From Stomorhina lunata (taxonomy: Eukaryota > Arthropoda > Insecta > Diptera > Rhiniidae), in contig OW121741.1 of NCBI GenBank assembly GCA_933228675.1, forward strand, positions 114,214,123-114,278,122: 64,000 nucleotides of DNA. The letters are read 5' to 3'. Under the pieces are notes generated by a model. It was not told the DNA's origin, did not search any database, and saw nothing but the letters and a program-made list of their open reading frames with translations. Below, one piece after another: positions 49,881-61,759 of this stretch (position 1 is its first letter; every line of letters begins with the position of its first letter). Made by a program: the position numbers and the translations under genes.

Positions 49881-50224
49881 TACTAAGCTACAATAATTCA
49901 GAATGCAAATATAGTGCAATTTCAGTTGATTTGAGTAAACAAACGCCAAAAGCAATAAAAAATGCAAATAAAATATATAATTATTCATACATACTACAAG
50001 TGTATCTGGACAGATACATGCGCTACGTATGTGATGTGTTGATTGAAAAACCCACACAAATTGTTTTTGTTGTTTTTTTATATTTTTTTTTTTTTTTTTA
50101 TAGCTAACAATATTTGTAGAGGGTACCTGGAGACTCCAACAGCTAGATGCATTATAACTTTATTTTAATTACTGTTAAATTCTTAAATGATCTGGCCAGA
50201 TATATGCGCATGATGGAGGGTTAA

Positions 50225-51034
50225 ACTACATACAACAAGGAATGAAGAAAAGCCCTATTCTTTAAATTTTTGCATATGGTAGGAACATCGAATGTCTTAT
50301 TTTAACGAAACAAAAATTAAGCTCTAGCTTAAGTCAAGCACTGAAAGTTTAATAAAGATAACATTTGTAAAATGATTTGAATATTCCGTGAAACCTTCTA
50401 CACTTTCCCTTGCATTTATATACATATATGTATTCTTGCTTTACTCCTTCTTCATTAATATAGTTCGTTTTTCACTTCCTGCTGTTTAATGCCTTTTCAA
50501 AATATAAAGATCATACATATTTCTCATAACACGATTCTGCCACTTTAGCTGCTGTTACCGAAATCTTCATCTTTATTTAATTTTATTATATCTCAAAATT
50601 TCTTTGTTATAAGACTCTTTTTATTGTTTCTTCTATTTTCTTTTTATTTGTTTATTTCTTTGATATTATCTTATTTTTATAACCTCATATTGTCGTCATT
50701 ATCTCAGACTGCATATTGTGTGTTTTAAGACCTTATTATTTAAGATATACTCGTATAAGGAAAACATTTTATTTCATATTAACTTGATGCTTTATGGTAT
50801 CTTTTGTGTGTGTTGAAAATCTTTTGTAGAATTAAGCATGAAATGCTTTTATTTTATTGTAATTATTCATGTGATGAATAGCTTAATTTGTGTTTATGAA
50901 AAATACATATAAATAAGGATAATTTGAGTTTTAAATACCAGATAAATAGACATATAATCTTTATTTATCTGAATACAATTATTAGATTCACATAGCTTAT
51001 ATATTTTGCTTTCTTCAAAATTATGAGCTAGGTT
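50225..51034. other. Intergenic, nothing recognised
   Basis: AT-rich sequence with a TATATACATATATGTAT run near 50420. No gene or repeat supported. Confidence 0.5.
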
Positions 51035-54000
51035 AAGTTAAGCAGGCAGCCGATGTTAAGACAGTATCACTTTGGTCCTAAAAGGGGTTATTTTGTGGTA
51101 CCTGCAGGGTATAATCTGGAAAGGAAAACCGTAGATAATTATTCCAGTCCATCGGTAGAAGGATTATTCAAGCCAATATGTAGCCCAGATAAATGAGTCT
51201 ATTATACGAATGTCAATACCAGCTAGTTCGGATAAATCATGCAGATTAAGCGCCCCCAGATAAAGAGCCGTCAAAATTAAAATAGTGGGATAGTGGCAGA
51301 GAATATGAGTAACTGTTTCCTCCGTACTAATTCCTTTTCAACGTTGTGACAACTGCGACAGTAGTCATGGCGTTGAAGGTTAAGTCTTCTGGCATGCAAC
51401 TCAAAAAGACAATGACATATTAAGGTTGAGATTAGGTTGCGGCGCACAGTGATATTTCTTCATACATCAAACTGCAAAAAATAGAAGCAGTGATCCTACA
51501 ACGATGAAATTTGGCACACTTATTTAGTTTTATATAGATAAGAACAATTCAAAAAAACTTTAAAATCCGTCAACTCCTTCGGGTACCTCCCTTGGACGCC
51601 CATTTTTTCACTTATTTTTCTTCTCAAATTTTCACCGGAATTTCATAAAATTTGGCACAACTATATTATTTGACCCAAAAAGAGCTCCACTAGTTTTGGT
51701 TGAAATCCGTCAATTCCATAGGTTGCCTCCCTTGGATCCCCATTTTTTCACTTATTTTTATTCTTATTGTATAAAACGCTATTTTCAATAGAATTTGATA
51801 AAATTTAATACACTTCTATTTTTTGATCCAAAAATTAGTTCTAGTAGTTTTGATTAAAATCTGTCTACTCCTTGGGGTACCTCCCTTGGACCCCGATTTT
51901 TTCATTTATTTTCCATCTCAATGTATAACCCGCAATTTTCAATAGAATTTGATAAAAATTTGGCACACTTTTATTTTTTGATCTAAAAAAGAGCCCAACT
52001 AATTTTGATTGAAATCCGATGACTCCTTGGGGTAACTCCTTTGGACCACCATTTTTCACTTATTTTCCTTCTCAATGTGTAAACCGCAATTTTAAACAGA
52101 ATTTGATAAAATTTGGCAAACTTCTATTTTTTTATCCAAAAAGAGCCGTACTAATTTTGGTTGAAATCCGATGACTCCTTGGGGTACCTCCCTTGGAATC
52201 CCATTTTTTCACTTATTTTCCCTTTCAATGTATTACTAGCAATTTTTAGTAGAATTTGATAAAATTCGGCACTCTTTTATTTTTTATCCTAGAAAGAGCT
52301 CTACTAATATTGGTTGAAATACGTCGACTTCTTGGGTACACGCCTTGGACCCCTATTTATTAATGTGTTTTTATTCTCAATGAGTAAGGCGACCTTCTCA
52401 ATAAAATTTAGTGAAATTCGTCACATGCCTATTAGTTAATCCATAAAAGAGTTCTACTAATTTTTATTGAAATCCGTAGACTCCTAGATGTACTTCGTAA
52501 ATCTTAAGATAATGTAATTTGAACTAATGTTGGGATTAATAACTACAATTTGATTACAAATTTAAGCCTGAAGGTATGCAAGGCTTTTTTTATTGTAGGC
52601 AATATTCCTTACTTTTTTGCTAAATTTTGATTTTTTCAAAAGATTGACAAAAGTTGCTGAAGCTTTTTAGCTAATTCGAAAGAAAAGCCTTTTGCCTTTC
52701 ATTGAACAAGTGGTTTTAAAAGTGTTTTGCGCTGATCCGTAAAGAAGTTGCCTAATTACTGATGTGTATGCGGATAGTGGTAAGCCCGAAAATTAATTGA
52801 TGTTATCCTTACCCAGAAAAGCACCGGATTAAGAATGTTTTTCCGCAGTGAAGTTACCAGGTATGTTGTGGTTTCCGGGTACCCACAAAAGCTCTATATA
52901 TGTCTCGCCATCTCGTCGAGAGATGCTCGGCACTCGCGGGTAAGAACAGATGTCGTGTGGATGTTAGATAGGGATTTTATGGTGTCCTGACTGTTCATAC
53001 AGAAAAAAGTATTGTATATACCGTGGTATTTTAATCATTTGGAAGCTTTGTATATGGCCGATATCTCGGGTTGAAGGATACAACATTGATCAGGAATCCT
53101 AAAACAGATCTTCTTCCCTAATAGAGATGTGAAGAAGCCCCCCTCCCCCCATTCCTATCTTTGACTTGAATCCGACCGTGTTTACCACCAGACAACCGTC
53201 ATCAAGGGATAAGGGTTCTCCAGAGATAGTTACAGTAATGGCTTTATCAAAGAGAGGGGTGGATATGCAGTGGTCAATGTTGTCAGAGATATTAATGATT
53301 TTATCCAGAATAGTGAAGTGTCTAGTTTGCGAATGGGACCGATAGTGCTAAGGCCGAGTTAAAGTCGATTTGTTGTCTCAGATCTCAGAGAATCTAATTT
53401 AGTGTGCAGTTTATTAATGTTAAGGTTCCACAGAAGAGGGGATAGTACACCTCCTTGGGGAGTCCCTCGACATGCCATCTTGTAAAGATTGTAGATTGTA
53501 ATATTGTAGCAGTGCCCATGGTTGAGCTGATAACTCTGTAGATGAGTAGCTTATCTACAAACGAGATAATTTATTTATCAATCCTCTATTGCCGACATAA
53601 TTGACTCTGGTTTTTTATTGTTAAAGGCGCTTTCAGTCTCCTGAAAGGCTGTAAGTGTATATTTGCCGAAATCAAGAAATTGTTCAATATGACTTTCTTA
53701 TGAGTGGGTAGCAGTCCCAACACATTTGCCTTTGTTATAGGCATGCTGTAGGCTGGAGAGGATTGGATCAATTGAAGCGCCCAGATGTGAGTCAATGATG
53801 CACTCCAGAGTTTTAAGAGGGAAAGAGGAAAAACTTATATTTCTGAAGTCCTTAGGTTCCGTATGTTTAGCCATACCTTCTTTGGGGATAAAGACAACGT
53901 TGCACCTGGTCCAGGCTTTTGGTATATGATATAGCCTGAGACAGCCATCGTATATCAGATTTAGCCAGGGCTTTATACGGGTGGAACTGTTAGGAGCCCA

Positions 54001-54745
54001 TTAAATTCTTTCTCTGTTAAGAGGGATCAAAGTGGACTCGAAGACGGTGATTATTGGCTGTGTTCGCAATTAGATGTTTACAGCCTGAAAAGTGGGTTTC
54101 TAAAAGGGCCTCAAGTGTTTCAGATTCGCTTGTCGTCCAATGGCCGCTGTCCTTTTGAATGCAGGCAGCTACCGTGGGCGACGTTGTCATGATTTTACGA
54201 AGTTTACTTGTATCGGAAGAATATTCGACGCCGCTGCAAAAGTTCCGCCAAGACTGCCTCTTTGCATTTCTGACTAGGTTTTTAAATTTGTTAACAGGGG
54301 CTTTGTAGGGGATCCAGTTAGCGGTTCTTTTGGCCTCGTATAGCAGTCAGCGACATTCTTTCGCAATGTCAGAAGACTTGAAAACTTTCCTAATGGTAAG
54401 TTTTCAAGTCAGATTCGTGGCTTGGTCTATGGCGTCAGTTAGTACTTTAACCTCCTGGTTAATGTCGTCTCGAGTAATGATACTCGGTAAACTGGGAAGG
54501 AGACGGTTCAGAGGGGCCATGTGAATATCCTAGTTTATCATCCTTCCATTTACAAAGAATAAAATCAAAAATTGATTCACCTCTTATAATCGCATCAGAG
54601 CTTCCCCTAATAACATCATGTGCATTTGCATCGCCTTCTATGACCAGTGAAAGGTTTTGTCTATGTGACAGATCTGCGGTTTTCCAACCAGGCTGTTAGG
54701 TGGTGGGCTGGTGCAAGCATGCTCCATGTAGCACTAGAAGACTAG
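51035..54745 (-). mobile_element. Decayed non-LTR retrotransposon of the I/R1 type with RNase H
   Basis: Minus strand, 5' to 3' = high to low coordinates. About 54740-54550: end of an endonuclease, LVIEGDANAHDVIRGSSDAI then GES.FDFIL. 54300-54000: linker with YEAKRTANWIPYKAPVNKFK. 53910-53430: RT pieces FRNISFSSFPLKTLE, SIDPILSSLQHAYNKGKCVG and a diverged GLPKE. About 52880-52830: WVPGNHNIPGN, the RNase H motif with its GN pair. 51400-51050: ETVTHILCHYPTI, the usual Cys-His tail after RNase H. Frames are broken by many stops and shifts. The YADD box was not found. The upstream end is truncated inside the endonuclease. A tandem repeat occupies 51486-52505. Confidence 0.75.
51486..52505. repeat. 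~153-bp tandem repeat inside the LINE remnant
   Basis: Six to seven diverged units with period near 153 bp, marked by CTCCCTTGGACCCC-type words near 51585, 51727, 51880, 52036, 52187 and 52343. Each unit contains GATAAAATTTGGCACACTT, AAAAAGAGC.CTACTAATTTT and CCATTTTTTCACTTATTTT. It separates the RNase H domain from the Cys-His tail of the LINE. The minus-strand frame at 51865-52059 is repeat-derived. Confidence 0.85.
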
Positions 54746-56121
54746 TTTTAAGCCTTATGACTTTTTTCTTCTGTTTGTGATCTACAAAGCGTTTTTTTAT
54801 ATAACAATTCGTTAAGTTTTTTTCTATGTGGTCAACCTTTTTTATGATTCTTCTTTGTTTTTTTTTTAATGAAACAAAGTTAGACTTACTGACTTTTATT
54901 TAAAAACTTTAGAGTCGTTAAAATTTTTTTGCAGCTTAAATCTTTCCCTACAAAAAGAAACTGCAGAATTACAAGCATTCCGATCATTTCTTATTAAAAA
55001 TCGATATCTTAAGTATTTAAGCCATCAAAAATAATTTCCATAGGATTTCAGGTCGCTGGCATAAACACATTCTTAATCAGAAATTGTTTTTCTTAACAAT
55101 GTGCATGAATACACAAATATGATCTTTTTTAAAATATTAACAGAGAACTGTTGAAACAAAAATTAAACCATTTGCGGAAAGCTCGGGGGCAGATTAAGAA
55201 AAACACACGTACGTCTGCAGTCCTATGGAATTATGATATAAAGTATAAAATAAATATACAAAATGCACACAATTAAAATGAGTTTCTGTTTAAAAAGGAA
55301 AAATTGTTAAGGAAAGCATAAAAACAACTGTTTTCACATGAAATTGTACATGAATTCGAAAAGAAAATATTTATTCTTAAAATACATGTTCGGTTTTGCT
55401 TACCACACATTTACACTAGACACAAAAGGCTCTTATGGTATCGTACTAAGACCTTATTGACGACACTACTTTAAAAATCTTAAGTTATATGGAAGTAGCA
55501 TTTTCATTTTTGTTAGTGACAATCTTATTGAATTCTTTTCTCATATAGAAGGCCGGCCTTTTACGCACGTTTACGAACATGTTGAAATAAGGAGCTTTTG
55601 GTATTTGCTTTATATTTCTTATACAAATGAAAGAAAAATACATAACAATTATTTTATTTCCGATTCATTTTTACTCAACATGTGTGAGTTTATTCGTGTA
55701 AATATTAAGGTCCTTTGTTTCCTTTTACAAAACCAAAGTAAATGCAATCCGATTTCATGCAACAATCTGCTAGAATAAATACTAGTAGGTATTTCTACCT
55801 CACATATACATATTCAAGTAATTGTGGTAAGAAAAGTGTAAGTATATATTATTTTGCTCAAACTTAAGCAATTTGCACTCATTTTTCCTAATGGAGATTT
55901 TTATTTTTCCTAATAGTGATTATTTTACATTGAATTTCGAACATGTGTAAAAATAATTCTTTATTCTTTAATTTCTTCAGCTGCTATATCCGTATACGAG
56001 TATGTCATATACTTTCTTTAGAAGTTTTTCCTCTCATCTACAAGGTAGAAACGCTTATACAAAATTTTCGTAAAACCCACTATGACTTCCCTTCTGCCCT
56101 ATGATATAGACTACATACATA
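54746..56121. other. Intergenic between two LINEs, nothing recognised
   Basis: AT-rich sequence with no reading frame over 60 codons and no tandem repeat. The part next to 56122 holds a (CATA)n run, which is the LINE tail. Confidence 0.5.
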
Positions 56122-56136
56122 CATACATAACTCCTA

Positions 56137-56285
56137 CGACATTCCAATTGGAACAAGGGGTATTTCTATCCGACAATGAGTTGCATTCGATTTTATTTTA
56201 GACTTATTGAAAGAGACCTACGTTTTAACTCTGGCTCCGAACGGCAAATGCATTACTTAGAGAAGTTCTACATAGCCTTCTTCTT
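56137..56285 (-). repeat. LINE 3' tail homologous to the SINE tail
   Basis: Minus strand from GGCTATGTAGAACTT to CCCCTTGTTCCAATTGGAA. It aligns with SINE positions 9793-9932 almost base for base, including TGCATTTGCCGTTCGGAGCC (identical) and GTTAAAACGTAGGTC. Homology stops upstream near GGCTATGTA, where the LINE continues as coding sequence and the SINE as its own body. Confidence 0.85.
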
Positions 56286-56784
56286 CTACTTCTGTTATCT
56301 TTGATTCCCAGTGGAAAATAGGGCCTCAACCATCCCTTTAAATATCGGACTCTATTGCGAGATGTTAGGCATACATCATTCCACGAATAGTTTGCTACTT
56401 GTAACTCCGCATCAATTGATCTTCTCCACGTTTTAGCAGGTGCACCAACACGACGGCCGCTTCCTTATGGATTCCAACGAAGCGCTTGTCGAGCAATGTT
56501 GGTATTTGGCCTTCGAAGTGTGTGTGGCCTATCCATCGCCATTTCCGTTGACATACCTCTGTGGAAGCAGGGATTTGGTTTGTTGCATTAAGTAGATCTT
56601 CATTTCTTATGCGATTCGGCCACCATATATTAAGAATTTGCCTTAAGCATTTGTTTGTAAAGGTTTGAAGTCGTCTACTGATGGCATTTGTGCGTTTCCA
56701 TGTTTCGCAGCCGTAATACAGGATGGACTTGACATTCGAGTTGTCTATTCGTAAGTTAGTTGTTGTTGATATTTTTCGAGATTT

Positions 56785-58003
56785 TCAAATAGCTCGAAGA
56801 ATGCCGAATGCAGATTTTGCCTTATTAATACGCGATACGTCTGCACCACCTTTTGTAGTTACTAAACTTCCCATGTAATTGAAGGTATCTACACGCCCAA
56901 TAACCTCGTTATACACATTGATGTGTGTCAACGGGTTTGCGCCATAGCCTCCAGCCATAATCTTTGTCTTGGAAATATTAATTTCAAGACCAGCTATACG
57001 AGGTTCAACAGTAATAGCATTAGTATTCTCTTGAAGACCCGAGCGTTGGCTTAGAAGACATACGTCATCGGCATATTCCAAGTCCTCAAGTTGTTTAAAG
57101 GGTGTCCATTGGATACCGTGTCTACCATTTAGAACCGTGCACATTATGTTGTCGATGACGAGAATAAAAAGCATAGATGATAATATACATCCTTGCCTTA
57201 CTCCAGTAGTAATATCGAACGGTTCTGATAGTTTACCCTTGTGTATGACTCGACATTTAAAATCAAAGTACATTGCCCGGATTAAGTTGAGAATTTTCTT
57301 CGGCGTGTAACGATTTTCTAAAATTCTCCATAGATAGCTTCTATTGACACTGTCGAAGGCCTTCATAAAGTCGATAAACGCTAGGTAAATAGGAGTGCGA
57401 AATTCATTACATTGCTCTAATACTATTCTTACTATGTTGATTAGATCAACACAAGAACGGTTCTCTCTAAACCCAAACTTATTTTCGCGGAGTCTAGAGG
57501 AAACTGCGTCGGATATTCTGTTCAAAATTAAACGACTTAGTATTTTGCTAGGTATTGGGAGAAGTGTTTTACCCCTGTAGTTATTGCAGTCTTTAGGGTT
57601 ATTTTGACTAGTATACCTTCATTCCAAGAGGTTGTCAGATTTCTTTTACGCCACAATCTCGACGACCCTTCAACATCACATAAAAGCATCTCCACTGAAA
57701 TATTGTCATTGCCCTGGGCCTTGTTGCCTTTAAGGATTTTAATAGCGTTCTTCACTTCTTGTATTGTTGGCGGACTTTCGGAAATTCCTCTGAATATACT
57801 ATACGATGGTTGGTTTCATTATGCACTTCATCCAGTGCTGTTAATCCAATAGGGCTGTTAAGTGTTGACTTGAAGTGCTCCATCCAGCGTATTAGTTGTT
57901 CATCCGCAGTTGAAAGGAGTGTGCCACTACTACTCAAGATAGGACTGTTACTGTAAGTAGGTTTGCCACACAACTCCCTTGATATGTTATACAAGGTCTT
58001 CAT
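56785..58003 (-). pseudogene. LINE reverse transcriptase domain
   Basis: Three minus-strand frames in series. 58003-57752 has LYNISRELCGKPTYS and RWMEHFKSTLN. 57755-57537 has AIKILKGNKAQGNDNISVEM. 57525-56785 has FGFRENRSCVDLINIVR, FIDFMKAFDSVNRSYLWRIL, TTGVRQGCILSSMLF, LEYADDVCLLSQRSG and GLEINISKTKIM. The catalytic Asp of the FIDF..AFD block and the YADD pair are intact. Frame changes near 57530 and 57750 make it nonfunctional. The domain would copy the element's RNA into DNA at the nicked target. Confidence 0.9.
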
Positions 58004-58265
58004 ATCACCTTTGCTTGCAGTTGATTCAGCTTGGCTCGCTTACTCGTCTATCCACATTCTCTTGTCCCTTCTTGCAGACTTCTTTATTTTATTTGATAGA
58101 TCACGATATGTTGCATTGAGGGCTCCATCATCTCCGTTTTCATTTAGCATTGTTTGCTTTAAGGGATCTGCGTTGTTCTACCAAGTCCCATGTTGCCTGT
58201 TTTATCCAAATCTTTCTTTTGTGATCTTTAAATCCTAGGATTTGTTGACCAACTTCATTGTATGT

Positions 58266-59165
58266 TTATGTGACACACCTGAAGATTTCATTAATACTGG
58301 CATCGTTGCTGTTTATTACATCTGGAAGTCGATTCCTTATGGAAGTAATAAAGGCATTCCGATGACTTTTGCATTCCAGTTTCCCTACATTCATTTTCCG
58401 ATCTGCTTTCGCCGTATCAGACCTCAGAGCAGCAACCTTTAGTCGAATTTTACACATCACTAAATGATGGTCGCTATTTATATCAGCTCCGCGTTTCGAG
58501 CGTACATCAAGTAAAGATGATCGCCACTTAGAATTTATTAAAATATGGTCGATTTGATTCTTTGTGATGCCATTCGGCGAAATCCAGGTTATTTTATACT
58601 GTTCTTTATGAGGGAAAATAGTGCCACACGCAACAAGATTCTTTTCGCAACATAGCTCGATCAGCCTTTCTCCATTATCGTTTCTTACTCCGACACCGTG
58701 TTTACCAATATAACGTTCCAAACCGGTATTAATTGAAGCTACCTTGACATTAAAGTCGCCAAGTATCATGGTAATATCACAGTTATGTACGGTGCTGTTC
58801 ATCCAACTGCTAAGTACATCATAAAATTCATCCTTTTCATTTTCAGATTGGATTTCAGTCGGAGCGTAGACATTGATAATTATCAAATTGCGAGCTTTAG
58901 TTTTGATATTTATTGCCATGAGACTCTCACTGATAGGATACCACGCTATCATGGATTCAGCTATTTTTTTTTTTTTTTTTTGATATTAGGAATCCCACAC
59001 CTCTACTGTGCTCAGTATTTTTATTCCGTATCTTCAATTGCCCTGTCCATCCTACTTCTTGCACCGCCAACAAATCAATTTTATAACTTAACATTTCTCG
59101 TCTTAGTTGTTCTAATTTCCCCGTTTCGTATAATATGCGTATGTTTCATGTAACAAACTTTAAAC
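58266..59165 (-). pseudogene. LINE endonuclease (APE-type) domain
   Basis: Minus strand. The first segment reads GKLEQLRREMLSYKIDLLAV and QEVGWTG (about 59125-59035), with an in-frame TGA replacing a Trp codon next to the start. After a poly-A tract the frame resumes with ARNLIIINVYAPTEIQSENE, GDFNVK, FPHKEQYKITWISPNG, NQIDHILI and SDHHLVMCKIRL. The Glu of QE, Asp/Asn of GDFN, Asp of QIDH and the SDHH pair are the expected catalytic residues, so the fold is recognisable although the gene is broken. In the element it would nick target DNA to prime reverse transcription. Confidence 0.85.
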
Positions 59166-59644
59166 TTTCTTTCATGCCTATATTAGGTCTTATAGTCCGA
59201 TTTCTTCGGATAGAATTGGTTTTATTCATCAGGATGTTCTTGGAGTAGTATATTCTGTTATGTTGTTTCTTTCCATGCTTAAAACATCGTAAGTGCTAAG
59301 TCGATGGATGATGAGTCCAAAGACAAGAGCCACGTTTGTAAAGCGAGTCGCTCGATTCGAGACAGACACCCGCTTGTAGCCGCAACTAACATGTTGAACA
59401 GACGCTACAGTTCCGTACTTTGCAAAGTACAATTATCTTAGACCGTTAGACCAAATACGTCGGAATGGCTCCAAGATAACTCCCTCTCACGTTGGCTCTG
59501 ACCTAGAATCCCACTCGGGTTATTTACCGCATCTTCAACTAGGTTGCTCAGGTTTCCAGGATGTACCACTAGAAGATGTGAGTAGGAATTGAATACAGTT
59601 GTTACCTGTTAGCAGGAAACCCATGCAACAACTGCATCCCATTT

Positions 59645-59745
59645 ACATTGGACCCTAGCTATCATATAAGTCCAAATGACGGAAACGGCTTAAATATATA
59701 AGTTTTGAGAAATTATTTGTATGATGGAAAAATTTAGCAACAACA
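59645..59745 (-). mobile_element. Family B fragment at the 5' end of the LINE
   Basis: Reads TTGGACCCTAGCTATCATAT, then AAATGACGGAAACGGCTTAA, ATATATAAGTTTTGAGAAA and GATGGAAAAATTTAGCAA, matching the minus-strand family B text at 62395-62475. Likely the truncated insertion target of the LINE. Confidence 0.6.
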
Positions 59746-61277
59746 AAAATTAAATAAAAATGTGATTTTCTTTATATATATTACTATTTGCTCTTTCATA
59801 AGGAACTTTTGGCCAGCCTTGTTCTAAGCATATTCTCGTTTACATTTAACAGCAGACAAGACAATCATCTTCAACGCAGAAATGGCTTTCTACGATTTCA
59901 TTAAGTATCCACTTGAATTGTAGGAATACAAAATGAGATATTTTAATTAAGGCCATCCAAACGATTTCCAAGATATTCAACAAGTTAAGGGATATTTAGT
60001 TCAAGTTGGAAGTACTTTGTTTAAAGTAATTTAATTGAAGCAATTTAAGAATATTTAAATTTTTACCGAAAACATTAACGAATTTTATTTAGAAATGTTT
60101 ATGTTTGAAATGAAAATATTAAACCTTGCTTCACAAATGTTGCAAATGTGAATCGTTTTTTAAAAACTGTTGATAGTATTTTAAGTATGTATACTTTATA
60201 TTTTAATATGCTTCAAATATCAGCTAAAATTTATAATAACCTCCCCCCCTGTGGTGATGTAGGTAATAAAAATGTATTGAAATTGTTTGTGTTTTTATAG
60301 AATTTTCTTTGAGTTATTTGAGTTTTATAAAATTCACAGAAATTATACCAGCAGTGAAATAAAATCACAATTATAGTCAAATTTTTATGAGCTGTAATAT
60401 AATTATCAAGAAAATTTAATTTAGAAAAATTTATTAATTAAAACATGAATTTTTTGATTTTTTTTTCATTGAATTATTGTAATTTAAATTCAATGAAAAA
60501 AATCTAAAAATTCATGTTTTAATTGATAAGTTATTCTAAAAATTCTATGTACAAACATTTCCTCTTAAATGCTAATTAATATTTTATGAAAATTATTTAC
60601 AATTAAAATCATTTGAAAAATATTCATGGAACCCTTGGGATTTATATAATTAAAAATCAATCTTTAATAACTCAAAACTTTGATCAACTGTTTCGCATGA
60701 AAACCAAAATTCCTATGAATGCACATGCCAGAATATTTAAATATATTTATATTAGGAGGGCTCGATATCCATGAATGTATTTACATTAAGAGCAAGCTCT
60801 GAAAATAATGCGAAACACATATCACTAAGATTAATGTCACGTATTTGAACAAACGTACGAATGTCGGATCATGTTTTCTTACCTTTGGCCATTCACAGTA
60901 ACATTCTGACCATCATCGTTTTTGAAGATATTTATTTCAATGACTCCCCCAGTTCTTAATTAACGGACCTATTTTACCAGAAATGGGCTATATCGAAAGA
61001 AGAAAAAAAAATAAAATTAAGTTTATTCATAATGAAATTCCAAAGTAAACTAAACAAAAACGAACTATCAGCTGTTGAATGGATGGTCAATGAAAGCAGT
61101 GATGCCAACTCAAACTTGTGACACCTCCCGATTTGGGAATGAAACCAAATTCTATTATAAATTGCATATTATTGATACACAAAACATATAATGTATGTTT
61201 ATGATTTATTTGAAATCAATTTTTGTATGATGTATATAAAGTAGGGGGCTCAGGTTTTGCAAATATGCCTTTGCTTA
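59746..61277. other. Intergenic with a long AT hairpin
   Basis: No gene recognised. The only notable structure is the inverted repeat at 60423-60537, listed separately. Confidence 0.5.
60423..60537. repeat. Long inverted repeat, stem about 50 bp
   Basis: Arms 60423-60475 and 60487-60537 are inverted copies with few mismatches (left AATTAAAACATGAATTTTTT and TTTTTTTCATTGAATT; right AATTCAATGAAAAAAA and AATTCATGTTTTAATT) around an 11-base loop. It could be a tiny MITE or a hairpin-forming AT sequence. No target duplication was identified. Confidence 0.8.
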
Positions 61278-61759
61278 TCATAGCCTTCACCACCATAGGT
61301 AGAATGTATGTATGTGTGTATGTAACGCATAGAAATATTTGTTTTGGACCCACCTTTTTGTATACCAATAGGCTTAGAATCACTTTCTGAGTCGATTTGG
61401 CGTTGTCAATCCGTCCGTACGTCTGGGCGGCTGGCTGAACCCCCATGTAAACCATGTAATCAAAGTGCAGATCGCAATTCTTAAGATAGTTTGATGAAAT
61501 TTAGCATAGATAGCTATTGATTAGCTATTGAAATTCGTCAAAATCGGTCTATTATTTATGGTACCTCTCATATGTCCCACATCTCGGAATTGATGTATTG
61601 GTCACGAATATCAATATTTTTTCATGAAATCTAAGACAGATACTGCTTATGTAAACTGTACAAAATTTCGGTGAAACGCACTAAATGAGACAAAATCACC
61701 AAAACGCTCGTATATCTGAAGATAATAAGAACTTTAAGTTTATTTTTTATGTACATAAT
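61278..61759 (-). mobile_element. Family B, left part of an interrupted copy
   Basis: Starts near CTTCACCACCATAGGTAGAA, runs through CATAGAAATATTTG, GACCCACCTTTTTGTATACC and GAATCACTTTCTGAGTCGAT to ATGTACATAA, where the next full-length copy begins. Its continuation is at 62587-62826. Confidence 0.7.

Larger units (their letters stand above)
44513..50220 (-). mobile_element. TTAA-flanked piggyBac-like element TTAA-2, host of a transposon nest
   Basis: TTAA at 44509-44512 and 50221-50224; ends CCCTCCGTTATGCACATG and, inverted, CCCTCCATCATGCGCATA, with TATCTGGCCAGATA-type palindromes near 44568 and in diverged form near 50190 and 50005. Both halves match TTAA-1 in reverse orientation. Subtracting three inserted elements (44736-45897, 46121-47952, 47990-49714) leaves about 1 kb, close to the 776 bp of TTAA-1, so this was a small non-autonomous element before it was hit. 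It lies about 0.3 kb beyond the satellite. Confidence 0.85.
56122..59640 (-). mobile_element. RTE-like non-LTR retrotransposon, nearly full length, inactivated
   Basis: Minus strand. A probable 5' leader (59640-59170), then endonuclease (59165-58266), linker, reverse transcriptase (58003-56785), a post-RT region with CQRKWRWIGHTH (about 56530-56500), a 3' UTR (about 56290-56140) and a (TATG)n tail at about 56122-56136. One endonuclease-RT protein without RNase H and a short microsatellite-tailed 3' UTR are the RTE pattern. At least three frameshifts, stop codons and a poly-A tract at about 58964-58980 inactivate it. The 5' end abuts a family B fragment, so it probably inserted into that repeat. 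Confidence 0.85.

Noticed and set aside
53586..53795. 69-codon minus-strand frame as an independent gene
   Set aside because: It is part of the decayed reverse transcriptase region of the I/R1-type LINE.
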